Shown here piece after piece: positions 14,691-27,655 of a stretch of 64,000 bases of DNA. The stretch covers positions 66,297,040 to 66,361,039 of the forward strand of contig NC_021675.1 of assembly GCF_000247815.1 (NCBI RefSeq), in the 5' to 3' direction. Source of the stretch: Ficedula albicollis (taxonomy: Eukaryota > Chordata > Aves > Passeriformes > Muscicapidae). Made by a program: the position numbers and the translations under genes. The first letter of the stretch is position 1. Each line of letters opens with the position of its first letter. The notes below the pieces were generated by a model, which was given only the letters and a program-made list of their open reading frames with translations, was not told the DNA's origin and made no database searches.

Positions 14691-17600
14691 TTAAAATGAC
14701 ACTGCCAAAAATATCTGCAACAACAAGACTTAGCTGGGACTCAGGTTTGTCATCTAGTACCAACCATCATGTCATTGTTCTACATTTAACCAGATGCTCT
14801 GCATACAGGTGGTCAGATTCTTCTCTGTTCCCCATTTTGAGGGAAAGATGTGGTGTCCCAAGGCGTCAGTGGTGGTCCCTGTGAAATACGGTGGTTCCCC
14901 AATAGTTATTGTGGCTTCTGTGGTAATAAAAATAATTCAAAATAGGCCTGATTTTTAAGGGTAGTTTACTTTGTTCAGACCTGCCAGGTAGGGCCCATGC
15001 AGTTCTCTGATGTTCAATTTTGACTCAGCTACAGCTACTTTTTGTCTGTGCAGGCACTAGAAGAATGTATGAGGAGACTTCAGCATACAACTGGAACAAA
15101 AAATCTCACCTTCCTGATGTGATTTACTTTCTCCTCACAGCTTGGCAGCATCCCTCTGGTGTGACTGCCATGTGAGTGTCTCCTACATTAACCACACTGC
15201 TTCCCAGCCTGCACAGGGCACCTGGCTCTGCTCAGACCCCCCTGTGCGCCTGGCCCTGCTTCCAGCAGCTTTCTGGACATGCCTTCTGTTGGCCTTCAGC
15301 CAACAGCTTGCTGTGTCACACTGTACGATGGAGGCAGCACACAGGTGAAGCAGAAAGTGTTTACTCTGTTCTTCCATGCTTTGGCTGTCAGCCAGGTGTA
15401 TTGAGCATCCAGACTTGCAGCGACCACCTTGCTCCCTAAATCCCCCTTTCCCAGGCAGCAGCTCTGGGACTATCACAGCAGCAGTGACTGTCACCTTCTC
15501 ATCCCTCAGTTCCTTTTGTTCATGAACAAGAATTCTGCACCAGAACCTGTTTTCTCTGTAGCAGGACCTTATTCAGCTGACTGCACAGTGACCTGGCGCT
15601 GCTTCTGGTAGCAGCATGAGCAGACACACATGCTCATGTCCCTGACAGAGCTGGGGCTGTAAAAGGCTCTGCTGACTCTTATCCTCCCTTAATGGTGTCA
15701 CCCAGGTGACCTCTGCCCACATTTCACAAGGATGAGGTTTCCTCTCTGCACCTGCCTGCCATACCACTGGTTCATCACCACGGGCATGGTCTGCAGGCTT
15801 GTTCTGGCTGTGGTTTCTGCCCAGGAGCTTTCCTGCCCAGAGCAGCAGCAGATACTTGTCTGTTTGGTGTCCATATGCAGTGGCCCAGTGGCTGTTCCCA
15901 TCTCCTCCTCACTAATTGCCTGCTTCTATTTCTCCTAGGGCTTTATCTCCACATGCTTACTTGCTCATTTGGGTTTATGTTTAGCTTCCTGATTTCTGGA
16001 GGAGAGAGTTGATACTTCTCTGGAAAGAGGCCAGGAGGGAACTGGAGGTGGTGCATTTTTGGACCAGTTGGAGGAAAATTCAGTTCATCAAAGGAATGAG
16101 GAGGCAATAACTGGCAGAGTTTTCAGTTCCAGAGGGGTAGAGCAACACAACAAAGATTTCCCAATCCCTTCCACATAATCTTCTGTAACTCAGATACATT
16201 CCTCAGCAAATGTACTTATTAAACCCTAATTAATGACATCTTGGTGGTTTGGAGGGCCCTCTCCCATCCAGCCCACTCACTGCTATGTCATGATAATTTT
16301 GACTTTACTGATTAACACCACCAATTACTAATCAGGCATGGCAGCATTGGTTAAAATGATAAAAAAGTTGATTAGAAAAAGGTATGTTTACTTTATCAAA
16401 AAGTTGATAAAAGTGAAGGTATGTACCTTCTCTCCTAAAGGATAATAATTCAAACTGAAGGAAAGGGAGATTCTTTTCCACCTCCTGCCTCAAGCTAGGG
16501 CTAACTATGGCAATGGCATTTCTGAGTAGCTAAGCCTGCCAGAAAGGGGATGAAGGTGGTGGAAAAGGGAAGCTGTGAGGATCTCTGGGCAGAAACTCTG
16601 GGGCTCTTATCTCCCAACCCAGCAGTCTGGACAAAGAAGTGCATGAAATAACAGGCTGCACTGAGCACTGGGGCAAGGCAAAATCAGAGTGGTCATCAAG
16701 GGGCAGGGGCAGAAAACCAGGAAAACCCCATGGCTGGCTACAAGGGTCTGTAGCATGGTCATGTTCCCCAGAAACAGAAAGGGAGACATCCTTCTGAAAG
16801 TTCATCTTCCTCCAGAGTTGTAACAATTTGTGGAGCAAAAACACTGGGCAAAGATACAGTTCTTTGCGTTTTAACACGGTCAGTGTCAATGGCCAAAGAC
16901 TTAAAAAAAGACAAAGAAAATATTGAAACAACTTCACAACTTATGAGATTTGGGGTTTTTATGGTGGTGCAAGGCACAGGTGCATTTGGCTTGGTTGGGG
17001 TGTGGCAGGAGCAGCTTCCTGACACCAGACAACACTCATCTGTTGTGCAGATGAGCAGTGTTATAAAATGGAGGCTCTTGTTGGTGTGTATGGGGTGAAA
17101 TGATATTGCCCTGAACCAGCCAACACACAACCAGCTCAGGCACAGGGTTTCATCTGGCAACCTCAGAAAAATACCTATACTGGGTCTGGTCAAAAATGTC
17201 TACAGCTCAGTGTAACTTTCCAAGAGTCCCACTAAAAAACAGGGCAGGGAGAGAGTGATCCTTTCTCTGTTGTTACTTCACAGACCTTGGCCATAAGTGA
17301 TGGAAGGATTTGCTGAAGCAGAGGCTGAGGTGACCAGGCATGTCAGCCTCAGAGCTCCTGAGGGCCCTGCCCTTTATGAACTGCCCTAATCTCTTTGCAA
17401 ACCCTTTCAGAATTTTCATCACTGACAGATCTTGTGGCAAGGATTTATTTGGTTTAATGTTTGCTGGGTGTGAAATGGTTTCCTTTGGTGTGGTTAAAGC
17501 TGTTTCTTGCCAAGGTCCTCCAAAGGCAAAGCCTGGAGTGTCTGTGTGAGAGCCCTGGTGCTGCTGCTGGGGTGGAGGATGCTCAAATGGCAAGGATCAA

Positions 17601-19149
17601 GTTCCATGTGCTCAGCAGCTGTTAAAAAGGCTGTGTGGGAAAGGAATGGGAATTTGGAAAATCATTCACCTGACACTTGGACCAAAGTATGAATGAGCTG
17701 CAGGGGAAGTGAGAAGTTGCTGCCCCATCTGCATGGTGGTGCACCCATCTGCCTTGGGCTGGGCATTTCATATCAAATCTGGAACTGGGGAGGGAAGCCA
17801 GAATATCCCAGGTCAAATTTTGTGTGATTTTTCAGGTGTGTGTTTCTCCATTGAATGCAGATACACCAGAGAAGAAGCCTTTCCTTATAGATAGTCAATA
17901 ATTAAACATTAACCCAGAGCTGGTAATTTTGAATTCTCAGCCAAATTAGTGTTTGGGAAACTGGCAACTTTGAATTCTCAGCCAAATTAGTGTTTGGGAA
18001 AAATACTCTGGGTGATTTTTATCTCTCCTTTCTTGGTGGTTGGATCAATTTGTTCTCCACCCCCAACCAGCTGCAACATTTAAACCTCATCATAAATCAC
18101 ATTTTCCATAGTTTTCCATCACTCAGATGTGTCTTTTCCAATGCAAATCTCTGGTTTTCCATCCTTAGCAGAGCCAGAAAAGCCACAGCATTAGTCTCCC
18201 CAAGGAAATTCCTCCTTTGCCTCTTAGTCAGACTGGATTTAAAGGCATCCACATGTGCAGTGCCATGAGGACATCAGTCTCAGGTGCTTCACAACTGCTC
18301 ATTCCCAGCCTTGCAAAGGCACCATGAATAAACTGCCTTGTTGCACACAGTGTCAAAATAATTGAGCTGACAGGTGTTCAGGTAAATTTCGAGATTATTT
18401 GCATACAAAGAAATCACTGTGATTAACTTCATTACTGGGAAGACGTTTATTTGTATGTATGTGGATAATTGTATGCATGCTCAGAGCTGCACAGTTTGTT
18501 TAAAGCTGGATTGCTGAGTCCAATGCTTCTATTCTGATTTCTTCAGGAGTAGTATTTGCATCTCCATCTTTCATGAAAAGTTGAAGTGATGCATCAAAAA
18601 ATATGTATATTGATGTACATATATGTACAGACATAAACACATTTAGACCATAGTTTGGAGATAACCTGTTATGCTTTTGCTAACAAAAAGGGACCACATT
18701 GGGAATTTAAAAAGAGCTAATTTTAAAAAGAGGAAGGACCCATGAGAAGACAGTTTGTGTCTCTTCTAAGAGCCATAATGAAGGGTTTGTGTCTCAGCTT
18801 AGGGGCAGGGCTTTTAAAAATAGCACAGTGCAGTACAAATAGCCCATCATTGTCCTCACTATATTCCTAAGCCTGAGTGCAAACTGCCTGATGTTTCAGA
18901 GCTGGCACCTGGCAGAATCCAACCATAAGATGTCCCTGGAGAAATTCTCAGTTCCTTCCTATCTCTCCTACCTGCTGCCTGGAGCAAAGCATGGGAGCAC
19001 AGCATGATGTAAAGCAAATAAACAGGTTGGAATAGGAAGGGGAAGCAAAGTGCTCTGTGCAATTAGGGATTGCTCCTGAGAGGAGCTCCAAATTCTGCCT
19101 GCTCATTTGTAATTTGTTGTCAGCTTTGCATACATTATTTAACTGAATG
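14691..19149. other. Intergenic, no gene recognised
   Basis: Only the 41-bp duplication at 17.9 kb stands out. No recognisable exon. Confidence 0.55.
17921..18002 (+). repeat. 41-bp tandem duplication
   Basis: TTTGAATTCTCAGCCAAATT with AGTGTTTGGGAA occurs twice (units 17921-17961 and 17962-18002). Intergenic. Confidence 0.9.
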
Positions 19150-19448
19150 TCAGCTACTGGCAGTGTCTCCACTGATAGGACAGGGGATGATGGCAATCAC
19201 TTTAAACTAAAAAAGGGTCAATTTGCATTAGATATAAGGAAGAAGTTTTTTACAATGAAGGTGGTAAAACCCTGGCACAAGTTGCCAAGAAAGGTGGTGG
19301 ATGCCCTATTCTCAGAAACATTCAAGGCCAGGTGGGACAGGGCTCTGAGCAACCTGATCTGGTTGAGAATGTCCCTGCTTCTTGTGGGGTTAGGACTAGG
19401 TCACCTCTAACAGTCCCTTCCAACCCAAACCTTTCCATGATTCCAGGA
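19150..19448 (+). mobile_element. CR1 LINE 3' fragment
   Basis: Contains AGATATAAGGAAGAAGTTTT, GGATGCCCTATTCTCAGAAA, TTCAAGGCCAGGTGGGACAG and the tail CCTTCCAACCCAAACC, the 3' end of CR1 in sense orientation. Confidence 0.92.
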
Positions 19449-19645
19449 TTCTTTTTCATGAGATGTGCTGGGAAGGAGTGGGTTTTATTGAAAACTGTGG
19501 AGCCCATCTCCAAGGAAGCCTGCCACACATGGGGACCTCTCACGGGTTTGGGCTGGCTCTGATCAACCCCTGCTCACTGCAGCTGGGTCTAGCAGGGTGA
19601 AATTCTGCCTAAGGCACAACTGAAGGAATGTTCTTGAATAATGTA

Positions 19646-19685
19646 TGTACTTATAATGTAATAAATATATTATATTATAAGTACA
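19646..19685. repeat. AT-rich inverted repeat
   Basis: TGTACTTATAAT (19646-19657) and its exact reverse complement ATTATAAGTACA (19674-19685) flank a 16-base AT loop. It could form a hairpin or cruciform; function unknown. Confidence 0.75.
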
Positions 19686-20650
19686 AAGGTTAACACGGCT
19701 GCTTGTATCAGGATCCAGACCAGCAGTGAGGAAGTGAGAGCAGAAAGCACTTTCTAAAGGTACTCCCCTGCCCTTCAGCTTCTCCTTCCTCCTCCCTGCT
19801 GAGCACCACCCATGCTGTGCCCTAACTCAGCACTGGCACTTAAGCCCTGGGTTAAGCCAGTATCAAATCCTCATTGCATCCTTCCTTTTTAATTTTTTTT
19901 AAGCTTGATTTGTCTTCAAAAACAGCCTCTTCAAGCCCTGTCCTGTCCGCGGTCCTGGCATATTTTAGGCCTAGGAAATTATTTCAGACAGCTCTGACAA
20001 AGGAGTGGAGGTTTAGGGGTTTAATTAATGAAAAGCAGTGAGGGCCAAATCAGCAGCAGGTGAATCAGCTGCACATCTGTGATATCCTGTTGCTGACTCA
20101 CAGCCCAGAAAAGGGAGACACACACCACTGAAGGGGATGCCTGAGTCATGAGTAATGTGCTGAGAGGCGGTGGGAAGGATGGGGATGCAGCCAGAAATGT
20201 TTCGAGGGGGACACTAAAGAAGGGGCAGAGGTAGCAGGACTGAGGCCATTGGGAATTCAGGACATCTCAGCTGGGGTCCTCCAGCCTTTGCTGTTCCCTC
20301 TCTGGCCAATGCTGTGGAGAGCTGTGCTGACTACCAGCCCTCTCTGATGTTACCAAATAAATTCCATGTATTGATTTATCCCAGACAGTAAAACATCACC
20401 TCCACGTCTCACATTTTGTTCTAGAAAATAATAATTAACTCTCTCACTTCACACTGGGTGGAGCCAGACCCACCCAGCAAGTGCAGGGGAGTTTTGGGAG
20501 GGTGGACATCAACCTTCTTCACCACGATGGGCTGGCATGTGCCATTCATATCTTTAGCAGCACATTTTCCAAGAAGGCAAAAAAATAATCCTTGCTTGGG
20601 AAAGGCACCTTCCTGGCAGCTTCCACCAAGCCAGCAGAGTGGTGGAGAGG

Positions 20651-20792
20651 CTCTTTGTCAAAAGTGTCAGCTGGAGGTTGTTTGCCACAAAAGTGACTCA
20701 GGAGTGGGGTGCCTCAGGAAGGCAATGGGTGGCAAAACCTCTTTGTCAAAAGTGTCAGCTGGAGGTTGTTTGCCACAAAAGTGACTCAGGAC
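20651..20792 (+). repeat. 53-bp direct repeat, offset 89
   Basis: CTCTTTGTCAAAAGTGTCAG to AAAAGTGACTCAGGA occurs at 20651-20703 and 20740-20792. Intergenic. Confidence 0.9.
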
Positions 20793-23700
20793 ACAATCTA
20801 CCTCTGATATACCCATGGCTACAAAGCCACTTGGTGGTTTGATCTTTTGTGTTTTGAAAGCCTATGGAATCTGGATTTCCGTCTTTCCATTGAAAAGAGG
20901 TTTCCTGATTTGCTTATCAGAAACTCAGATCATTAGTTCTTCTGTTCATTCACCTGTGTCCTTTTCAATCTTCCAAGGTCTTTACTACTAATTAAATGAG
21001 GTATTTACTTCTTTTTATTATTTATGATCCCAGATATTCATATTCTGAGGCTACCTGATACCATAATATTTCTTAAAGGTAACATCTTTTGAGTTAACTT
21101 TGTTTTCTGCCTTTAATTATCTAAGTTTTTATGCTCGAGTCTTTAATGGTAACCATCACAGTACAAAACTTCTTTTAAAAAAAATCCCAAACATTTTCCA
21201 GGAATTAAAACTCTGAGAGAATTTCCCCAACACCACATGACATAAATCCATGACTGTTACCATCACAGGAGTCATCAGTTTAAGCTGAGAAAAAATACAG
21301 AAGGTCAAGGGTTGCACTTGAGCTTGGAGGTGTTTTGCAACCTAAATGGTTTTATGATTCATTTTAAACATTTCCTTTAAAAGAATACCCATGAATCCCA
21401 GGAAGATAAAATATTTGCCTCACATGGCTTTGTAGGACTGCGTGGAATTAGGCCCAGCTGCCAACTTAGAGTCACAGTCGGAGGGGCCCTGGGAAACACA
21501 GACCCCTGTGGCACAGCCCCAGGGGTAATGTTGGGATTAGCTGCAATGGATTAATCCCAGCCTGGCTTTAAACTCCAGACCAGGTGCATGTGCCATCCAT
21601 CAGTCATTCCCTCTCCATGCAGGTCTCCCATTTCATCCCCAAAATGAACCAGCAGACTCGTTCTCGTAAATAGCTCAGGGTGAAAACAGTTGGGTATGAC
21701 AGATGTTGGCAGGAAAGAGAAAAAAACAAAGAGAACCAAAAAAGCCAAATTAATTTCAGTTCCTTGAATTTGACACAAAGGAAGGGAGGGACAGGTTTCA
21801 GCACTGATAAGAGAGGGGGAAGTTTTTGGGCAGCACAAGGGGAAGGCAGCAGTGACTGTGCCCATCCCCTGCCTCCCTGGCACGGGGCACAACATCCCCC
21901 TGCCCAGAGCAGCAGCCCCAGCAGCACCTGGACAGGCCAGTGGAAACTCTGCCATGGCCTTCTGGAAAGGACATCCCCACCAGGCAAGGGCGAGGCTCTG
22001 GGGAAACTGGGGTGCCAGGAACACAGCAGTTCAGCTGGACACAGTTAAGTTTGACCTGGCTGGAGATTGAGCTTCAAGAACTGTTTGTGCAAGTCAAAGC
22101 CACACCTGTGAAACCTCTGCAAGTGAAAGGTAACGCTGAGAGAGAGGCTGTCAGAGCCCTGCCTGGCTTCAAGGGGCCGACAGAGAGACCTGAGGGCTCT
22201 TGGTGGCCAAGAGTTGGGTCAGTGAGAGCCCTGTGGTGAAGGTGAAGGGGTAGATCCTGCTCCCACCACGTGCTTTGTGTCACCCAGTTGCTGCTGGCCT
22301 GTTCAGCTGGAGCACATCCGTGGCATGATCTCTGTCTCTGATGGACAAAGATTAATTTGTTGTGATCTGGCTGCGCCAGAGATAACTGAGCAGATCTGCA
22401 GCATGGTGGGTGGAGGTGTAGGAGCATCAGCACCCTAAAAGAGCTGTTTCAGCAGCTCTTTCCTCCACAGAGCTCTGGACCAGCCCCAAAACATGAGGCA
22501 AAGGCAAAAGATTCTGCCTGAGCTTCAGTTATTGTAAAATTACATTAATTTGTCCCCAGTGCTGGTGTTTATGCAAAGAGGGGATGAAATGAGCCCTTCC
22601 TGTTCTGCCCCTCTTGGTACCAGTCTGGGTCCAGCCTTCAGCTCCTGCCTGGGCTTTGCAAAAGCAGTAATTCAGACTCTGCTGTCTTTCCACTCCTGTA
22701 AAATCCAGTTCTGTAGCTTAACCCAAAATTAAATATCCATTAAACCACAGTAGATTTCTGTGGCAGGCTGAGGGCACTGCTCTGGTCTGTAGCTTTATTT
22801 ACACTCAGGAGGCTACTGGGGCTAAAATGCATCTCAGATTCTGCATCTTCCAGAAATAACCCAGGCTCCCAGGCAGAACAAATACAGTATAACAGAAAGC
22901 AGAAGAACCCTGTATAGAAATGTTGCACAGAGCATTGATTTGTTTTGTTTCAAGGGACAGCCCTGGGATTTTTCTGCAGAGCTGTTGTGCTTGCCAGCAT
23001 ACGATTTGCTCTACTTGCCCTTTTGGTTTTAATGTCCCATTAATAATGCATCTCTGTATTTATTGCAGTCTGCATTACTGTTCCACTGTTACTTCTTGAT
23101 CACTCGTTATTCTGTCTGTAGTGCCAGGCAGGGCTCCAAAACCCAAACAATGGCAGCAGTGTTACTACAGACCAAGCCACAAGCCCCACCAGACTCAAAG
23201 CAGCTCCACCAAGGGGGATCATTTGTCTTCCCAGCTCTGGCAGGGCACACTGCACTGGGAAAACAGGAACAGCTCTACATCCTCTCCATCTCTGTGATCA
23301 GACCTAGAACTTTACCAGGGCAGTTTGGACAGTCAGCTCTGCAGAGGGATCTAAGCCAGGAAACTGTAAAACATCATTAATGAGCAGCTTGCTTAATGCT
23401 GGCTGTGTGGCACCCACTGTAACAGGAGCAGGAACAGACTGTGGGATGGCTCTGGCTGACAGCTCAGCTCAGCAGTGCAGGCCTCCACGGAGGATGCTCC
23501 AATGCTGCCTCCCTGATCAATTTTGCATCCTGAAAAATGCTGCCTAGCTGCCCTTTGACCTTGCAGGTACCTGTACTTGTACTCTGTAGGCACCTTCACT
23601 TCCCACCCTGCAGCCCTCTGAGCACCCCACTGCACCCCATGGATCTCCAGCTCAGCATCCAGGATGGGGTATTGCAGTACTGGTGTTCAATTCCCACTGG

Positions 23701-25146
23701 GAGCATCTTCAGGCCTCATCAAGCCTGTACTGCACTGTAAATCAGAATTAATATAGAAAGGCAGTGCTGAAGGAGCTGGGGGGTTGCCTCACAGCAGAGT
23801 TACAGGCTCACAGGGCTTCATAACCCCCTCTTCCCTGAGGACTTAAAACCTCTGTCTTTCTCATCACAGGAAAATACCTTAAATTCTGGAAAAGACCTAA
23901 CTGCAATACTGTTTTGAGGCAGGATTTCTCTCTGCCCTTCTGGTTTCTCCGGTCTTCCAAGAAAGCCCTAGCTTCCCCTCTCTTCCTTTGGGAATGGAGC
24001 TGACCTCATTCTGCCCTTGTCCTTGTGAACAGTGTGTTATTTCCAGCAGCAGCAGGGAGGTTTGGAGCAAGAGAATTGAAGTTTTCCTGTGCTGGTGGTA
24101 AATGCACTCGGGAGGGGGGTTTGAAGCCCCTCGGGGCACTGCAGAGAGCCCAGAGCAGAGCTCCTGTGTCCTCAGTGAGTGCCTGGGCTCAGGGGCACAG
24201 CCAGGCACAGGGCACTGCTTCTTCCCTGGGTGCACTGTCCAAGAACTCACCTTTGCTCTCTTTTAGTGCATTACCCACAAAACAAAGCAGAACTCAGGGG
24301 TGTTCAGGTTGAAGCATCATCCATGCTATGTGAAACAGCCAAGCAGGGACTGAGGAGGCACAAGGTTCCTGCTGAGCCCCTCTGGCTGCCATGCAGGAGG
24401 CAGTGGGAAGCAGAGCTCATGCTCCCCCACCCCACAGAGGTCATCCTCACACCTTCACACCCACCCCAAAGACCAAGACTGCCACATTCACCAGCAAAAC
24501 CTTCCAAACACTTTGTGGATCTCGGCCCTTAGGGGCAGTCCTCACGAGGTTTTCCCATCTGACCTAATTCCAGAGAAAGATTTTTGTTCTGGATTCGTCC
24601 TGCTGCTGCCAGCCACAGCCTGGAGCACAGCCTGGTCACCACAGTCTGACCTCTGGGAAGTGTCCCTGAGGTGCCACAGGCTCTCCCACTTGCCAAATTC
24701 CTCAGCAGATGAGGTGGCTTCCAGATTTCAGCACTTACTGGCAAGCTTCAAGTGGTTTGTCCAGAAAGGCTCAGAGTGATTAAAGATCTCTGGGAGCTGT
24801 GTTGTGGCCACTGCCTGGTTACTGGCCCACACAAGCAGAGCAACATGGGAGCCAGTGACCTGGGAAAACAAACTTTTCTGCTCCCTGCCTTCTAATATTT
24901 AGCTTTGCTTTTCAGATGAAAGAAGAACTAATTTCTATTTGTATCCATTCTCATTGCCCAAACTAGAATTTTTTTAATCATTTACTGAGAAAAACAAGCC
25001 TTTTATTATGATTTATTGGACTTCAACATAGCTTGCATTCCAACTCCTGAGCAAATAGAAGCTGATTCACGTTACCAACACACTGAAAACATCTGTTATC
25101 TCTGTCTTAAAGGTAACAAATCTGCATCAGCAAGTGGGTGTGAACC

Positions 25147-25600
25147 ACAGAATTGTTTGGGTTGGAAGGTACCTTAAAATGTCACTCCAACCCTTTGCCA
25201 TGGGCAGGAACACCTTCCACTAGACCAGGTTGTTCAGAGCCCCATCCAGCCTGGCCTTGAGCATTTCCAGGGATGGGGCATCCACAGCTTCTCTGGGCAG
25301 CCTGGTCCAGTGTCCCACCACCTCCACAGGGAATTTCTCCCTTACATTTAATGTAAATCTCCTTTAGTTTAAAACTGTGTCCTCTTATCCCATCTCTATT
25401 TGCCCATGTAAAACATGATTCTCCCTTATTTATGCCCCCTGTTAAGTACTGGAAGGCTGCTGCAAGGTCTCCCCAAAGCTCTGCAGACTGACAGCCCCAG
25501 CTCTCTCGGCCCGTCTTCACAGGACACACGAGCACATCTGTACAAGCAGGGCAGAACCCACAGACTATGCCCTGCTTGCCAAGGCACATGGGACCAGATG
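25147..25600 (-). mobile_element. CR1 LINE 3' fragment, copy 1
   Basis: Reads on the plus strand GGTTGGAAGGTACCTTAAAA, then GGGATGGGGCATCCACAGCT, then CTGGAAGGCTGCTGCAAGGT, the reverse of a CR1 3' end. It is 5'-truncated and carries no intact reverse transcriptase. Confidence 0.92.
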
Positions 25601-26424
25601 AGGATCCCTGCTCCCTCTTTCTGGCTAACTCCAGGTTCTCCTAATTACAGCTTTCCAAAATCCTCTTCCCCAGCTTTCGTATCTTCATACACCCACCAGC
25701 CCATCCCTGGAGTGCACATTCAGTGAAGCTTATATCCTTTAGATTTCCAGACAGATCACTACTATTAATGGACATAAAGAAAGGGAGAAAGATGGGTGGA
25801 AGGTACCTTAAAATGTCACTCCAACCCTTTGCCATGGGCAGGAACACCTTCCACTAGACCAGGTTGTTCAGAGCCCCATCCAGCCTGGCCTTGAGCATTT
25901 CCAGGGATGGGGCATCCACAGCTTCTCTGGGCAGCCTGGTCCAGTGTCCCACCACCTCCACAGGGAATTTCTCCCTTACATTTAATGTAAATCTCCTTTA
26001 GTTTAAAACTGTGTCCTCTTATCCCATCTCTATTTGCCCATGTAAAACATGATTCTCCCTTATTTATGCCCCCTGTTAAGTACTGGAAGGCTGCTGCAAG
26101 GTCTCCCCAAAGCTCTGCAGACTGACAGCCCCAGCTCTCTCGGCCTGTCTTCACAGGACACACGAGCACATCTGTACAAGCAGGGCAGAACCCACAGACT
26201 ATGCCCTGCTTGCCAAGGCACATGGGACCAGATGAGGATCCCTGCTCCCTCTTTCTGGCTAACTCCAGGTTCTCCTAATTACAGCTTTCCAAAATCCTCT
26301 TCCCCAGCTTTCGTATCTTCATACACCCACCAGCCCATCCCTGGAGTGCACATTCAGTGAAGCTTATATCCTTTAGATTTCCAGACAGATCACTACTATT
26401 AATGGACATAAAGAAAGGGAGAAA
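25163..26424 (+). repeat. 628-bp tandem duplication
   Basis: Units 25163-25790 and 25797-26424 (offset 634) are separated by six bases. I noticed a single difference (CCCGTC against CCTGTC). This is the largest duplication in the window; it contains most of a CR1 fragment plus unique DNA. Confidence 0.95.
25797..26235 (-). mobile_element. CR1 LINE 3' fragment, copy 2
   Basis: Duplicate of the element at 25147-25600, carried by the 628-bp tandem duplication rather than by a second insertion, since non-CR1 flanking DNA is copied with it. Confidence 0.92.
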
Positions 26425-27023
26425 ATTTGGAAGCTACTTTTTTTCTCTCATTCCTCCTGTGTTTTCATGGCTTTGGGATATCCTGGCACCTTGAAGTGCA
26501 GCAGACAGCTAAGAGAAGGGATGGTTCCCTCTTCCAGCCTTCAATCATCATCTCCTCCTCTACAAAATCACATCTACTGTTCATTCTTTGGGGTTCTTTA
26601 TGCTAAAAGCAACTCTCATTTGTCTGTTGCAAATACAGACAAAGCAACAAGAGCCCAACCCATTATTACAGCCTTTTTGTTTGGAGGTAGGCAGCTCGCA
26701 CTTCCTCAAAAAGCACTTTTTGTACTTTTTTTGGTACTTTTTGTAGAGTGAGAGCAATGAGTGCATGGAGGAAAACAGGCACTTTAAAAGAAAAGATCTA
26801 GATGCATAGAGGCTCATGGGATGTGAAAAGAAAGTAAAGTTTTCTAACCTCATGAAGCATTTTTCTAGCTATTTTCTACATACCCATGAATTCTAAGCAA
26901 ACTGAAATTCCTTTCTCAGAAAGAGAAGTTTAGATGATCCCCAAGCCAACCTGCTCACACCAGGGATTAAGCTGCTTCTCCTTCACAGTATAAATAACCT
27001 ATTTATATGCCAAAATATGTACC

Positions 27024-27502
27024 ATTCTCCAGCCTTGGAGCTATGGCCTCTCATCTGAGGTCATTTTTGTCCCTGAACAGGGACAGCCACCTACTTCCTT
27101 CCTCTAGCTAAGATACTGTGTTTGAGACTTTCCTACAATGCCAATTCTTTCAGTACAATCAGAAACAGGCTTTGGATCCTGGTCTATGCCAATATTTAAA
27201 GGCAACTCAACACTGAAAGGACTTCTCCAGCCTTGGAGCTATGACCTCTCATCTGAGGTCATTTTTGTCCATGAACAGGGACAGCCACCTACTTCCTTCC
27301 TCTATTCTCCAGCCTTGGAGCTATGGCCTCTCATCTGAGGTCATTTTTGTCCCTGAACAGGGACAGCCACCTACTTCCTTCCTCTAGCTAAGATACTGTG
27401 TTTGAGACTTTCCTACAATGCCAATTCTTTCAGTACAATCAGAAACAGGCTTTGGATCCTGGTCTATGCCAATATTTAAAGGCAACTCAACACTGAAAGG
27501 AA
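27024..27502 (+). repeat. 199-bp duplication with an extra partial copy
   Basis: Units 27024-27222 and 27304-27502 are nearly identical. A partial copy of the first 80 or so bases fills 27223-27303, so TCTCCAGCCTTGGAGCTATG occurs three times. Intergenic. Confidence 0.92.
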
Positions 27503-27547
27503 AGTTAGATCACCTTCAGGCCATAGCCTGAGCCCAATTTCCAAATC

Positions 27548-27655
27548 AGTGTTACTGGCAGCAGCACTAACCACTTCACATGAATGAGTGAGTTATTCCA
27601 GTGTTACTGGGAGCAGCACTGACTAACCACTTCACATGAATGAGTGAGTTATTTA
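27548..27655 (+). repeat. 52-56-bp tandem duplication
   Basis: AGTGTTACTGG to GAATGAGTGAGTTATT occurs twice; the second unit has a 4-base insertion. Intergenic. Confidence 0.9.

Larger units (their letters stand above)
19449..25146. other. Intergenic, no gene recognised
   Basis: Moderately GC-rich with many short open frames, none with homology that I recognise. Contains the inverted repeat at 19.65 kb and the direct repeat at 20.7 kb. A possible short CR1 tail remnant near 21.32-21.37 kb is too degraded to call. Confidence 0.55.

Noticed and set aside
21320..21370. Possible CR1 tail
   Set aside because: Only about 40 bases resemble the CR1 3' end; too short and degraded to call.
8222..27655. 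CRISPR-like or satellite array
   Set aside because: The repeats are isolated pairs with unrelated units and no regular spacers; nothing resembles an array, and the genome is a bird's.
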